The notes under the pieces are model-generated. The model ran no database searches, was not told the origin of the DNA, and was given only the letters and a program-made list of their open reading frames with translations. 64,000 nucleotides of DNA, from NCBI RefSeq assembly GCF_030412785.1, contig NZ_CP125296.1:558001-622000 (forward strand). Reading direction: 5' to 3'. Positions 1 to 8,802 of the stretch are shown piece by piece (within the stretch, counting starts at the first letter, position 1; every line of letters starts with the position of its first letter). A program made the translations under genes and the position numbers. This stretch comes from Paraburkholderia sabiae. GTDB taxonomy: Bacteria > Pseudomonadota > Gammaproteobacteria > Burkholderiales > Burkholderiaceae.

Positions 1-321
1 ATGGCGTGAGCGGATTCGCGGTGTGCGTGCCAATGCGTCGAAGCGCAGCCACGCCGAACTCGACGAGGCCGACGACCTCGACGACGGCGATCCCGATGAA
101 CTTGGAGGGGACTATGTCTCATTGCGTCGCGTACTGCCGCGCATGAGTGTGGTCGGAGGATGTTGCGGCACGGATGAGCGGCACGTCGGGCGGCTCTGTC
201 ACTTCATGAAAAAGGAATTGGCTCACGACAGTCGCGTCGATGCGGTTTGACGACTGGTTTCCCCGAGGATTGCGCGGCACGACACGTGGACGCGACCCCC
301 TTGCGTCCACGTGCGCCCGCA
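1..321. other. Window edge, no gene assigned
   Basis: This stretch lies downstream of the GH28 gene. Short open frames exist on both strands, but none has a ribosome-binding site together with a recognisable protein. One minus-strand frame near positions 20-110 reads like a hydrophobic helix, but a stop lies immediately upstream and there is no usable start, so I do not call it. Confidence 0.4.
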
Positions 322-2514
322 TCAGGTCGCCGGTGCGCTCAGCGATGTGTTGTACGTGGTGCCTGCAATCACCACGTTAGTCAGCGTGATGCCGCTGACG
401 TTACTCACGAAGAGCGGACCGGGCGCGGCCGACGCGGAAGTAGCAGGCGTTGTCGGTACTGCGCCCGTGCACACCGGGTTGCCAAGATTGCAGTTCGAAA
501 TCGTCACGCCGCTGATCGGACTGACATTCGGCACGGGCAGCGCGCCGTTGTAATCGACCGCCTCGGGGCCCTGCATGACGAGCGCCTGAAAGCACGAGTT
601 CGTACCCGCGACGAAGCCCGCGGGCATCGAGTACGACACCGCGCCCGACACGTTGCTCGCGTTCACGTTCGTGATGTTGATGTTGCTGATGACGGAAGGG
701 CTCCAGCGCACCGCATCGCCGGACGGGCTGTAGTCGCAGTCGAAGGTGATGAGGCCGCCCTGGCCCGTGGAGGGATTGGTCGCGAGACCCGTCGTGCCCG
801 TACCCGTGATCTTGCTGATCGCGGCGCCCAGCGAGCCGCCGCCATACTTCCCGGCCAGATTCACGCCGTTGGCCAGCGTCACGCCGTTGATCCACACATT
901 GTTGATAAACCCGCCGCGGTTCATGTTGCTCTTGAACCGCAGCGCGATGTTCAGCGGATTGCTTGCCCAGTTCTCGTTTTGCATCGTCAGGTTGCGAGCG
1001 TAGACGTTGCGCACGCCCGCGCTCATTTCGCTGCCGATGGTCAGCCCGCCGTGGCCGCTTTGCATCGTGCAGTTCTGCACGACGATGTTCTGCATCGGGC
1101 CATACTCAGTGTCGAGGTACTTGCCGGACTTGATCGCAATGCAGTCGTCGCCGGTGTTGAACTGAACGTTCTGCACCAGCACGTGATTGCACGCGTCCGG
1201 ATCGAAGCCGTCGTTGTTCGGTCCGACGCTATCGGCAAACACGCCGTCGATCACCACGTTCGTGCAATCGGTGGGATGGTGCTGCCAGAACGGTGTGTTC
1301 TGCGTGTGGTAGTTCTGCAGGAGCACGTTCGTGCAACCGATGAACTCGATCATGCACGGACGCAGAAAGTGTCCGTTGCCGAAGATGCGTTTCTCGAATG
1401 GCACGCGCAGTTCGGAGAGCGCGGGAAGATAGTTCTGGTCCTGGTTCCAGCCCGTGCCGGTGAGCAGGCCCATCAGCGTAGTCGTCGCGCCGTACTGGTT
1501 CGTGAACGAAACGTTGGCCTGCGGGTTCTGGATCTGCGAAGCGGGGAGGCTGGTGAGCGGGACATTGTTCGGATTCGCGTAAGCCTGTGAAGGCGTCGAG
1601 GAACCCGCGCAGCCGTAGGTGTTGCTGCTTCCCTTGTAGGTCCACCAGCAGGAGGTGGGCGGCTGGCTGCTCAACTGCATGGGCGTCATGGCCTGGCCAT
1701 TGAGCACGCAGGTGTTGTCGTCGGCGGTCAGGGCGATGTTGGTCTGGCGGAATGCATAGATTGGCGAGCCGAAATTCAGGCAGTCGTTCGCCTGCCAGCG
1801 CGTGTGATACAGATTGCCGTTTGCCGTTTTGTAGGGGCCGTTCTTCGCGTAATCGGCCGGGTTAGGGCTGAAATAGATCGTGCAGCCCGATTCCAGATGG
1901 AAGTTCACGTGGCTCAAGAGCACGATGGGTCCGCCGCAATACCAGTTGCCGGCCGGCACGACGACGCGGCCGCCACCGGCGCGGCTTGCATCGACGATCG
2001 CCGCATTGAACGCGGCGCACGAGTCGTACTGCGTGCCTGTGTAGTCGCACGGCACCATCACGCCCGAGCCGGGGCTTTGCAGGTCGCTGGTGGGATGCGC
2101 GGTCTGCTCCGTGCCGTCCGTTACCCAGGGAATCTTGCCGCCCGGCCAGGCCGTCGACGTGATCAACGCGGAGGCGGGGAGCGTGCGCGCACCGTAGCTC
2201 GTCACGTGAAACTGGGCGTGGGAGAACAACGAGCGGTCGACGTGGGCGAGCCGCCTGAGGATGGCCGTGGCCTGGCCATCGGGGCCCCAGATGGGATCAG
2301 CGGCGGGGTGGCCGGGATGCACCGGAGGTCGGCCCTGTGCAGCGAAAGGCGCCGGAAATATCGAGTCTTCTGCCGCTGCCCCGCGGCTGGCTGCGAGCAG
2401 GCTTACTCCCGCGGATGCGCCGGCGAAGGCCATGAACGCGCGCCGGCCGCGTGAGGCGGGCGCGTTGTCGCGGTTTGCGGAGTGCAGAGGATCATCCTGG
2501 TCATGCGCTGTCAT
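322..2514 (-). CDS. Tat-exported glycoside hydrolase family 28 (polygalacturonase-like)
   Basis: A 730-residue protein predicted to hydrolyse pectin-type or related glycans outside the cytoplasm. The N-terminus carries a twin-arginine signal (RGRRAF, Arg24-Arg25, then a hydrophobic segment ending near Ala48). The right-handed beta-helix carries the GH28 set: NNDG near 433-436 (usual NTDG), GDDC at 455-458, SGHGG at 486-490 and RFK at 526-528. It is longer than typical 400-500 residue GH28 enzymes because of about 100 extra N-terminal residues and insertions around 280-370. It stands alone, next to a polysaccharide biosynthesis island. The NNDG variant suggests a non-standard substrate. The family call is firm; the substrate is not known. 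Confidence 0.9.
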   Translation of the reverse strand: MTAHDQDDPLHSANRDNAPASRGRRAFMAFAGASAGVSLLAASRGAAAEDSIFPAPFAAQGRPPVHPGHPAADPIWGPDGQATAILRRLAHVDRSLFSHAQFHVTSYGARTLPASALITSTAWPGGKIPWVTDGTEQTAHPTSDLQSPGSGVMVPCDYTGTQYDSCAAFNAAIVDASRAGGGRVVVPAGNWYCGGPIVLLSHVNFHLESGCTIYFSPNPADYAKNGPYKTANGNLYHTRWQANDCLNFGSPIYAFRQTNIALTADDNTCVLNGQAMTPMQLSSQPPTSCWWTYKGSSNTYGCAGSSTPSQAYANPNNVPLTSLPASQIQNPQANVSFTNQYGATTTLMGLLTGTGWNQDQNYLPALSELRVPFEKRIFGNGHFLRPCMIEFIGCTNVLLQNYHTQNTPFWQHHPTDCTNVVIDGVFADSVGPNNDGFDPDACNHVLVQNVQFNTGDDCIAIKSGKYLDTEYGPMQNIVVQNCTMQSGHGGLTIGSEMSAGVRNVYARNLTMQNENWASNPLNIALRFKSNMNRGGFINNVWINGVTLANGVNLAGKYGGGSLGAAISKITGTGTTGLATNPSTGQGGLITFDCDYSPSGDAVRWSPSVISNINITNVNASNVSGAVSYSMPAGFVAGTNSCFQALVMQGPEAVDYNGALPVPNVSPISGVTISNCNLGNPVCTGAVPTTPATSASAAPGPLFVSNVSGITLTNVVIAGTTYNTSLSAPAT

Positions 2515-3019
2515 TTGATTCGTTATCCTGTTTAATATGGCCAGAACGGTGAATGAAGCTCAACGACCATGTGACCGCCTGGCGACGCGGGTGCGAACGG
2601 AAGATGCACGGTTACAGCGAAGGGATCGATAGGGAGCGGCTGGCTCGATCACTCACGGTATTGTTGTCAGACGACATCGTGATCGTCAATCGAATTCAGC
2701 TAGGGGATGTTCCTGGGTTCGCAGCGCTTACGCTGGTCTACAGGTAGCTTACAGGGTGGGAAATTTGTCAGACGAGGTGGCGAAGGGCGCTGCCGCAAAA
2801 CGTCTCTTGCGCGACGTGCCCTGCTGAGATGAAGTCTTCGAGCATCGGCGCGTCGTGGTCTCAAAGCGGCGCACCCAACACGAGTTGGGCAGTTGGAAGG
2901 GTCCGGCATGCGAGTTGCATGTCGGAAAAGTCCATTGCAGTCGAATGAGTGATTGTTCTATTCTCGATCGACGCATACGACGTCCAGTTCCCGACGCGTT
3001 CAACGACGAGGGGCGATTC
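2515..3019. other. Intergenic region between GH28 and the polysaccharide island
   Basis: About 500 bases separating two divergent genes. It must hold the promoters of both. No open frame here has a recognisable product, and I see no repeat or terminator. The segment is visibly richer in A and T than the flanking GH28 gene. Confidence 0.4.
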
Positions 3020-5152
3020 ATGCGGATACTTATCATTGCGCAACGCTTTCCCGTACTTTCCGAAACGTTCGTCGTCGAGCAGGCGCGGGCACTACGCGAC
3101 GCTGGCGCCGATGTCTCGATTCTGGGTCTCACGCGTGGAGATGACTCGCTTCTCAAAGCGATCAGCGGCGAGTGCCCGTCCGTCATAAGTCCGAACTGTG
3201 GCGCGAGTCGCGCCGCGAAAATGGTGGCTGTTGCACGGCTTGCGTTGCGAGGACTTCGCAATCGACGCGCACACCGAGCATGTCGGGTCGCGGCGCGGGC
3301 GGTCCTTAGTCGGCAATGGGCGGCTGCCGTCGATATTGCGCGCGTTTCGAGTATGAATTCGAATATGCAGTGCGACGCCGTCATCGCACATTACGGCATG
3401 GTCGGCGTTCGCGCTCAATACTTGCGCGAGGCAGGACTGGTTTCTGGGGCACTGGCTACCGTCTTTCACGGCCACGATGTGACGAGCCGCAAACTGGTCG
3501 AATCCTATCGCAGCGAGTATCTGTCTCTCTTCAGAAGCGGCCAGCTCTTTTTGCCGGTAAGTCAGTTGTTTGCAGATCGCATTTGCGATTGGGGGTGCGA
3601 TCCCCTAAAGGTCCATATCGGTCGCATGGGCATCGATATCGACAGATTCCCCTTCTCTGAACGCCACCGCCCGTCGGCTGCCCTGAGTATTCTTCTCGTT
3701 GGAAGACTGACAGAAAAGAAGGGTATTGAGTATGCAATTCGCGCCATGGCATATGTCAGTTCAGCGGCGACGTTGACCATCGTCGGTTCCGGTGAACTGG
3801 AGGATGCGCTAAGAGATTTGGCGGTTGAGCTGAAGGTTGAATCGCGTGTCTGCTTTCTGGGCGCATTGCCTCACAAGAAGGTAGGGGAGTTGATGGATGC
3901 AAGTGACGTCTTCGTGCTTCCTTCGGTGACTGCATCGGATGGCGACATGGAAGGCGTGCCCGTCGCGCTGATGGAAGCGATGGCCTCTGGCGTAATAACG
4001 GTTTCGTCACGTCATGGCGGCATTCCCGAGCTGATTGATCATGGTGTATCAGGCTTTCTCGTGAATGAGCGCGATTCGATTGGTCTCGCCACGGTTGTCG
4101 ATGAAATTGCGTCGGGCATATATAACTTGTCAGAAATAGCCTCGAACGCGCGCCTCAGGGTCGAGGCGCGGTTCAATTCGCGCATTGAAGCATTAAGGCT
4201 TCTTGAAAGACTGACGGATGTTTGCAATGGCAGTCACGTTCGTCTCGGCGCGCAGTTGCTTCAATCCAAACCGCCGACGCTCACTCGCAGGTTCAAGGAA
4301 GCGGGGAAATCGCTCTTGCCTGATGCCCTGTTCCTTCGCCTGTTGCACAAGAAGTGCATCGGGCGCTTGCCACGACTACGTAACCCCGTGACGTTCAATG
4401 AGCAGATACTTCAGCGCAATCTGAGGCCCGATCCACGCTATGCAGTATTGGCCGACAAGCTCGCCACGCGTGCGTACGTCGAAAAGAAACTGGGCAGCCA
4501 ACATGTCGTTCCACTCATTGCGGAGCCCGACGATTTCAGCCAGGAAGTCTACGATAGTCTGCCGGATCAGTTCGTCATGAAGGCCAGTCATGGCAGTAGT
4601 TTCGTGAAAATAGTGAGAAGCAAATCAGAGACGTCATTTGAAGAACTGAAACAGCTTGAGCAGAAGTGGCTTGCCACGGATTTTTATCGGGTGGATCGCG
4701 AGCGGCATTACCGCGAGATCAAACCACGCATTTTCTTCGAAACTCTTCTACTCGATCGCGACGGACACATTCCGGCCGACTTCAAGGTCCATTGCTTCTC
4801 AGGAAGTCTCAGAAAGCCGGTGATGTATATCCTTGTCATCACCGACAGGTTCGGTAGCAACACGCGGGGAGATGTGTACGACGCCAACTGGAATCACATG
4901 GAAATCGCAATTGGGCCGTATAAGCCGAGTGATCATCTGTTGGCGCAGCCTGAGAATCTCGATGCGGTCCTGAAAGCGGCTGCGACACTGGCGAGCGACT
5001 TCGAATACGTCCGCGTCGATCTTTACGCCTTTGACAATCGACTCTACTTCGGCGAATTTACCTTCACGCCGGGCGGAGGTGTATTGCCTTTCACTCCAGA
5101 TCGCATCGACTACGAATGGGGCAAATTGCTCAGCGCTGCGCGTGGCGTCTGA
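3020..5152 (+). CDS. Bifunctional protein: GT4 glycosyltransferase fused to TupA-like ATP-grasp domain
   Basis: A 710-residue protein starting at the ATG preceded by GAGGGG; the frame is open further upstream but lacks a ribosome-binding site. Residues 1 to about 420 form a GT-B glycosyltransferase of family 4: N-terminal Rossmann start MRILIIAQRFP, VGRLTEKKG near 229, and the donor-binding stretch EGVPVALMEA near 310. Residues from about 450 match the TupA-like ATP-grasp family (RNPVTFNEQI, FVMKASHGS, ADFKVHCF, YVRVDLYAF, GEFTFTPGGG). Such ATP-grasp proteins usually add amino acids or form amide bonds on surface polymers. The fusion suggests one protein that extends and decorates a glycan. 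It is divergent from GH28, with polysaccharide genes downstream on the other strand. Confidence 0.85.
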   Translation: MRILIIAQRFPVLSETFVVEQARALRDAGADVSILGLTRGDDSLLKAISGECPSVISPNCGASRAAKMVAVARLALRGLRNRRAHRACRVAARAVLSRQWAAAVDIARVSSMNSNMQCDAVIAHYGMVGVRAQYLREAGLVSGALATVFHGHDVTSRKLVESYRSEYLSLFRSGQLFLPVSQLFADRICDWGCDPLKVHIGRMGIDIDRFPFSERHRPSAALSILLVGRLTEKKGIEYAIRAMAYVSSAATLTIVGSGELEDALRDLAVELKVESRVCFLGALPHKKVGELMDASDVFVLPSVTASDGDMEGVPVALMEAMASGVITVSSRHGGIPELIDHGVSGFLVNERDSIGLATVVDEIASGIYNLSEIASNARLRVEARFNSRIEALRLLERLTDVCNGSHVRLGAQLLQSKPPTLTRRFKEAGKSLLPDALFLRLLHKKCIGRLPRLRNPVTFNEQILQRNLRPDPRYAVLADKLATRAYVEKKLGSQHVVPLIAEPDDFSQEVYDSLPDQFVMKASHGSSFVKIVRSKSETSFEELKQLEQKWLATDFYRVDRERHYREIKPRIFFETLLLDRDGHIPADFKVHCFSGSLRKPVMYILVITDRFGSNTRGDVYDANWNHMEIAIGPYKPSDHLLAQPENLDAVLKAAATLASDFEYVRVDLYAFDNRLYFGEFTFTPGGGVLPFTPDRIDYEWGKLLSAARGV

Positions 5153-5157
5153 GCCTC

Positions 5158-6252
5158 TTATAACGGTGACGACGCATTGCGTCGACTGCGCCAATGCGCG
5201 GGATTGGCAACGGCAGCGATCGTCTTCGCACTGTGCAGTGTCGCGCGTAACGCCGCATAGAGAGGCATGGTCCGCTCAACTTCGAAGCGCCTAACGAGGC
5301 GGCCGCCAAAGCCTCCGAGAAAGTTGAGAATGCCGGCCGACGAAATACCATCGAAGTCGAAGCTAAGGCCCCGTTTCCCCGCCATACACATTGCCGACCA
5401 GATCAAGAGGCTGACAGCGCCGCTGTGCCCATCTTGACGCCGTGTAGAAAGGAAGTAGTACATCTTCTGCGTATCGCATAGCAAAGCAGTCCCGGCAACC
5501 AGAGAACCTTTTGAATCGAAAGCGCCAAGCAGCGTGCACGCTCCGCGATTCATCGCTTCGTTGAGCAAGCGCGTCATCGTTGTCGTCTCGTGCTTATTGT
5601 CGAGATTGCGGACGGCGAGATTGGCGTTGTAGAAATCGAGGAATGTGTTCGCCGAATCGATCGGTTCAACCGTCAGGGATTCGCGCGCCCTCCGGACGGC
5701 GGTGCGCGCCGTGCCACGCAATGCTGCAAATGCCGTCGCCTCGTCTGTCCAGCCGGCCGAGACCAGAGTGAATGCGACTTTTACGGTAAAGCCTTCGAGA
5801 CGGAATGCCAGCGCTTCCGCCTCAGAGATGCGCGGGTCCATGACCTGGTGAAAATGTGCGTACCTGGGGAGCTGTGCGATGAGGTCGCGCGCTATGTCAA
5901 GCCGCTGACTCCAGTCACGCTCGCCAGCACCTATCTGGTGTGGCCTGATTACCGGTCCGAGTGTCCGGGTAAGCGGGGGCAGCGTTGAGATTTGCCACCG
6001 TGCCTTTTGCGTGAATGCGTGAGGCATCTCGCCGACAACTCTATTTCCATGCTTGACCTCCGCCACGCGCCACGCGCCATTCGTGACGATGTCAAGCCAC
6101 CATGGCTCGTGAAAAATCGAACGTTCAGTCAAGCCCGCCGCGAGTTCGAGATTGGTTGATCCCGCAAGCGCCCCCGTCCGCTCGCTTTTCGCGTCGGACT
6201 GCTGTTGGCGGCTGGCGTGCGCGTGACGCGAGATTACGCTCTCGTTGCCCAT
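5158..6252 (-). CDS. FemAB/GNAT-like acyltransferase (Acetyltransf_6 type)
   Basis: A 364-residue cytoplasmic protein resembling the FemAB-like GNAT proteins found in exopolysaccharide clusters, where they transfer acyl or aminoacyl groups to glycan precursors. Recognisable parts are the N-terminal FHEPWWLDIV stretch, the central AFRLEGFTVK region, and the C-terminal GNAT-like core with SLLIWSAMCMAG followed by FDFDGISS. It ends 5 bases from the GT4 gene, in tail-to-tail orientation. The gene upstream on the same strand is GT2. The start has only a weak GAGAC ribosome-binding site. The fold assignment is fairly sure; donor and acceptor are unknown. Confidence 0.75.
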   Translation of the reverse strand: MGNESVISRHAHASRQQQSDAKSERTGALAGSTNLELAAGLTERSIFHEPWWLDIVTNGAWRVAEVKHGNRVVGEMPHAFTQKARWQISTLPPLTRTLGPVIRPHQIGAGERDWSQRLDIARDLIAQLPRYAHFHQVMDPRISEAEALAFRLEGFTVKVAFTLVSAGWTDEATAFAALRGTARTAVRRARESLTVEPIDSANTFLDFYNANLAVRNLDNKHETTTMTRLLNEAMNRGACTLLGAFDSKGSLVAGTALLCDTQKMYYFLSTRRQDGHSGAVSLLIWSAMCMAGKRGLSFDFDGISSAGILNFLGGFGGRLVRRFEVERTMPLYAALRATLHSAKTIAAVANPAHWRSRRNASSPL

Positions 6253-6362
6253 CGTTTCGTCTCGTGCGCTACGTCGAAGGTCGTTGCATAAGCTCTATTG
6301 CCTGTCCATTCGTGGTTCGGGAACGGGATTGGGTTGTCGTACATTACCTCTCCACTCGTTTC

Positions 6363-7361
6363 CTAACGGGCGCCACTACGAGCCATTGGATTACTGATGT
6401 ACCGAACCGCAAAGTCGGCGATAGGCGAGTATGGAAACAGACATAGACTGGACAGCACGAGTGTTCCTACTTTCTTTTTCCGGCTCCAGAATGGATTCGC
6501 CACGATGGTATGCAGATAGTCGTGCGAATCGCTGAACATCCAGCGCCATCGGTTCGTCAACGGCGCGTGATAGACAGTCGAGCAGAAATACGCTTTTTCA
6601 TGAGCGAAATCGTGGAAGTCGGGAGGCAGTTGCAAGCCCAGCCGTTTGGCCGCGATTTCTCGAAGGGTCACCCATCGCGACGTGAATGCTTTTGGCGCCT
6701 TGTTGGTCTGATCGGAGTTGGCGAATGAGGCGCCTCTTCCATGTTGCACCCGATATCCGCCGAGCGACTCCGCGATGGTCGAAATGGAGCCGACGAGGGC
6801 TGCGCCATAGATCGCATAGAAATCTGCACCATACCGGTTCGCGGCCGTTTCCGGAACGGGAAAGATCTGTCTTAGCGCACTGGCGCTATACGCGTTGCCC
6901 GAGGCGGGCGGTGACGGATACAGCCACCCCCTAAGCAGAAAATCTCGACAATCGCCCTCGACTCCCGAGTGAGGCACGTACACGCCGGTCCGCTCGCTCG
7001 CCTTGTCGATGACGTCCAGGCGGAACTGCACTTTCGCCGGATTTCCTTGTGCAAAACGCTGCATGACTTCAGTCACGGCATGCGGATACAGCACGTCATC
7101 GGAATCGAGGAAGAGCACGTAATCCGTCTCGATCAAGCGAAGTCCCAGGTTATAGGCGGACACCTGTCCGCCGTTTTCCTTGAAAATGGAAGTAATGCGC
7201 GCGCCGTAACCGTCGATAATGGCGCGCGACCTGTCCATCGATCCGTCGTCGATGACCATGACCCGCGTGTTCGCGTAGTCTTGCGCGAGGGCTGAATCTA
7301 TTGCCTCTGCCAGAAACTGTTCACAGTTATAGTTGCAGACTACAACGGTCATTTCTTTCAT
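6363..7361 (-). CDS. Glycosyltransferase family 2
   Basis: A 332-residue GT-A fold enzyme. The N-terminus shows the family 2 signature VVCNYNCEQFLAEAIDSAL, the nucleotide-binding IDDGSMDRS near residue 36, ENGGQVSAYN, and the metal-binding DSDD near 88. No membrane segment is evident, so it is probably a soluble or peripheral transferase acting on a lipid-linked surface glycan. It precedes the FemAB-like gene on the same strand with about 110 bases between, and forms one island with the GT4/ATP-grasp gene. Confidence 0.88.
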   Translation of the reverse strand: MKEMTVVVCNYNCEQFLAEAIDSALAQDYANTRVMVIDDGSMDRSRAIIDGYGARITSIFKENGGQVSAYNLGLRLIETDYVLFLDSDDVLYPHAVTEVMQRFAQGNPAKVQFRLDVIDKASERTGVYVPHSGVEGDCRDFLLRGWLYPSPPASGNAYSASALRQIFPVPETAANRYGADFYAIYGAALVGSISTIAESLGGYRVQHGRGASFANSDQTNKAPKAFTSRWVTLREIAAKRLGLQLPPDFHDFAHEKAYFCSTVYHAPLTNRWRWMFSDSHDYLHTIVANPFWSRKKKVGTLVLSSLCLFPYSPIADFAVRYISNPMARSGAR

Positions 7362-7955
7362 GATGACTCACACAAAAGAGTAGATCTGGCGGACCGGAAA
7401 TACATTTAAACGACCGGGCGGCGGACGAACGGGTTCGCAATGTCTTTCAGTGCGAGCAGCGTCGCGATGCTCCTTCCCGCAATCAGAAAGCGAGATGCCT
7501 GGGTTTTAGTAGGCCGATTGCAAGCGACTATAGGGGAGAGTAGGCCGAGACAGAATGCGCAGATTGGCCGCGGCATAAAATCAGGTGTTAATGTCCCAAA
7601 TCGTTGAACTTTCGGTTCAGTGCAGAGAGGGATATTTTCGCGGAAACCGTGGGGATTCGTCTGACGTTTGGCCGTCACGTCGTTTTATCTGAGGATCGAG
7701 GGCGGCATCGTCGAACGCTTGTCGCTTTCTTGCCCAGAATGCGGTGGCCGGTGTTTTCACCCCGCACGCCTGCAATATCCCGTTTCCCAGCCCGATCAGG
7801 GGAGCATCACTGCGCTGCATACACCTGTCAGATATCATTCTCCAATTCTATCGATACAAACACTAATGTTTGTGTCGCATTTAAATGCGAATTGCTTGAA
7901 ACTGCTTGTTTAAATCGAATATGCAGATTTATCCGGGTCAACAAGGGAATTGACG
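7362..7955. other. AT-richer intergenic region carrying palindromes
   Basis: About 590 bases with no convincing gene; an 89-codon minus-strand frame here has no recognisable product. The right half is A/T-rich and holds two adjacent inverted repeats (listed separately) ahead of the small gene at 7956. The drop in G+C compared with the flanks suggests foreign or horizontally exchanged DNA. Confidence 0.5.
7856..7890. promoter_or_regulatory. Two adjacent palindromes, probable operator
   Basis: ACAAACA at 7856-7862 pairs with TGTTTGT at 7867-7873 across a 4-base gap. It is followed at once by a perfect 16-bp palindrome, TCGCATTTAAATGCGA, at 7875-7890. The pair lies 65-100 bases before the start of the small gene at 7956. 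This is the right place for a dimeric repressor or activator site; the binding protein is unknown. Confidence 0.6.
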
Positions 7956-8240
7956 ATGAGTCAGCCGCCAAAAAAAGAAACGCCGTCATCGGGCCTGATT
8001 CTCGAAGAGGGTAAGTTCTATCGGAATCGCCTGGGCGACGTGGTGGAAGTCCGCCTGGCGTATCCAGGAGAGGAGTTTTGCTTCGAGCAGGTCAATGATG
8101 TTCCATTGCGATATCGTGCAAATGGAACCTTTTCCAGCCATGACACGGATCCGACTGCGGCACTCAATCTGGTCGAAGAAGTGCCTGCGATGGATTGGGC
8201 AGAGATATCGTCAAAGATGCGCAATCCACCGAAATTCTGA
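7956..8240 (+). CDS. Small conserved-looking protein of unknown function
   Basis: A 94-residue protein; the ATG at 7956 is preceded by AAGGGA at 7 bases, which decides this start over the in-frame TTG at 7950. The sequence is soluble, acidic and well composed (FYRNRLGDVVEVRLAYPGEEFCFEQVNDVPLRYRANGTFSS), with no signal peptide or membrane helix and a single Cys. The central pattern resembles small beta-barrel domains, but I do not recognise a family. It stands between the glycan island and the molybdenum hydroxylase operon and converges with the MarR gene. Confidence 0.65.
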   Translation: MSQPPKKETPSSGLILEEGKFYRNRLGDVVEVRLAYPGEEFCFEQVNDVPLRYRANGTFSSHDTDPTAALNLVEEVPAMDWAEISSKMRNPPKF

Positions 8241-8272
8241 TCGCGGTCCGCGCACCCGGAATTTGCCGCGCA

Positions 8273-8731
8273 TCAGGGCGCAGCCTCGACCGTTATCATC
8301 TTCTGAAGCAGGAACTTGAGTGCGACCTGTTCAGCTGCATTTAGTGAACCATAAGTGCGTGCTGTCACCTGTTTGGCGAAAGGCACCGTCCGGTCGATCA
8401 GAGCAAGCCCCGCAGCCGTCGCGCTGACCACCACCTTGCGGCCATCGGTCGGATCCGCACTGACGTCGATGAGCGCTCTCGCCTTCAGGCGGTCGACCAC
8501 GCCGCGAATGGTTGCCTGATCGATCGCCGTCGCTTTGACGATGTCGTTCAACGAGCACGATTCCTGGGCCTTGACCGAGCACAACGTGACAAATTGCGCA
8601 GCGGTAAGGTCGGCGTCGGGGATCGCCTCCTGGAAGATGACGACATGCCGCTGATACGCGCGGCGCAGGAGATGTCCAATTTGATCGCGGAAGTCGTAGG
8701 CTTCCTTCGGCGGGTCGATTGACTTAACCAT
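8273..8731 (-). CDS. MarR family transcriptional regulator
   Basis: A 152-residue winged-helix regulator, taking the ATG at 8731 rather than the in-frame TTG at 8749. The wHTH region reads LTAAQFVTLCSVKAQESCSLNDIVKATAIDQATIRGVVDRLKARALI followed by the wing DPTDGRKVVVSAT, typical of MarR proteins. It lies last in the minus-strand unit encoding a symporter and molybdenum hydroxylase, 71 bases after the Mo subunit. It probably senses the substrate or an intermediate of that pathway, which is inference from position. Confidence 0.85.
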   Translation of the reverse strand: MVKSIDPPKEAYDFRDQIGHLLRRAYQRHVVIFQEAIPDADLTAAQFVTLCSVKAQESCSLNDIVKATAIDQATIRGVVDRLKARALIDVSADPTDGRKVVVSATAAGLALIDRTVPFAKQVTARTYGSLNAAEQVALKFLLQKMITVEAAP

Positions 8732-8802
8732 AACTCGAGTGCTTACCAAAAAATTGCGGTTTGTTGCCCGGAAAAAGCGAGGAGCGGCGCGTGCCCACCC
8801 AG

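Noticed and set aside
247..1590. 447-codon open frame on the plus strand
   Set aside because: Antisense shadow of the GH28 gene; Arg/His/Ala-rich composition typical of frame noise in high-GC DNA.
7406..7678. 90-codon minus-strand frame in the AT-richer gap
   Set aside because: No ribosome-binding site, no recognisable family, mixed composition.
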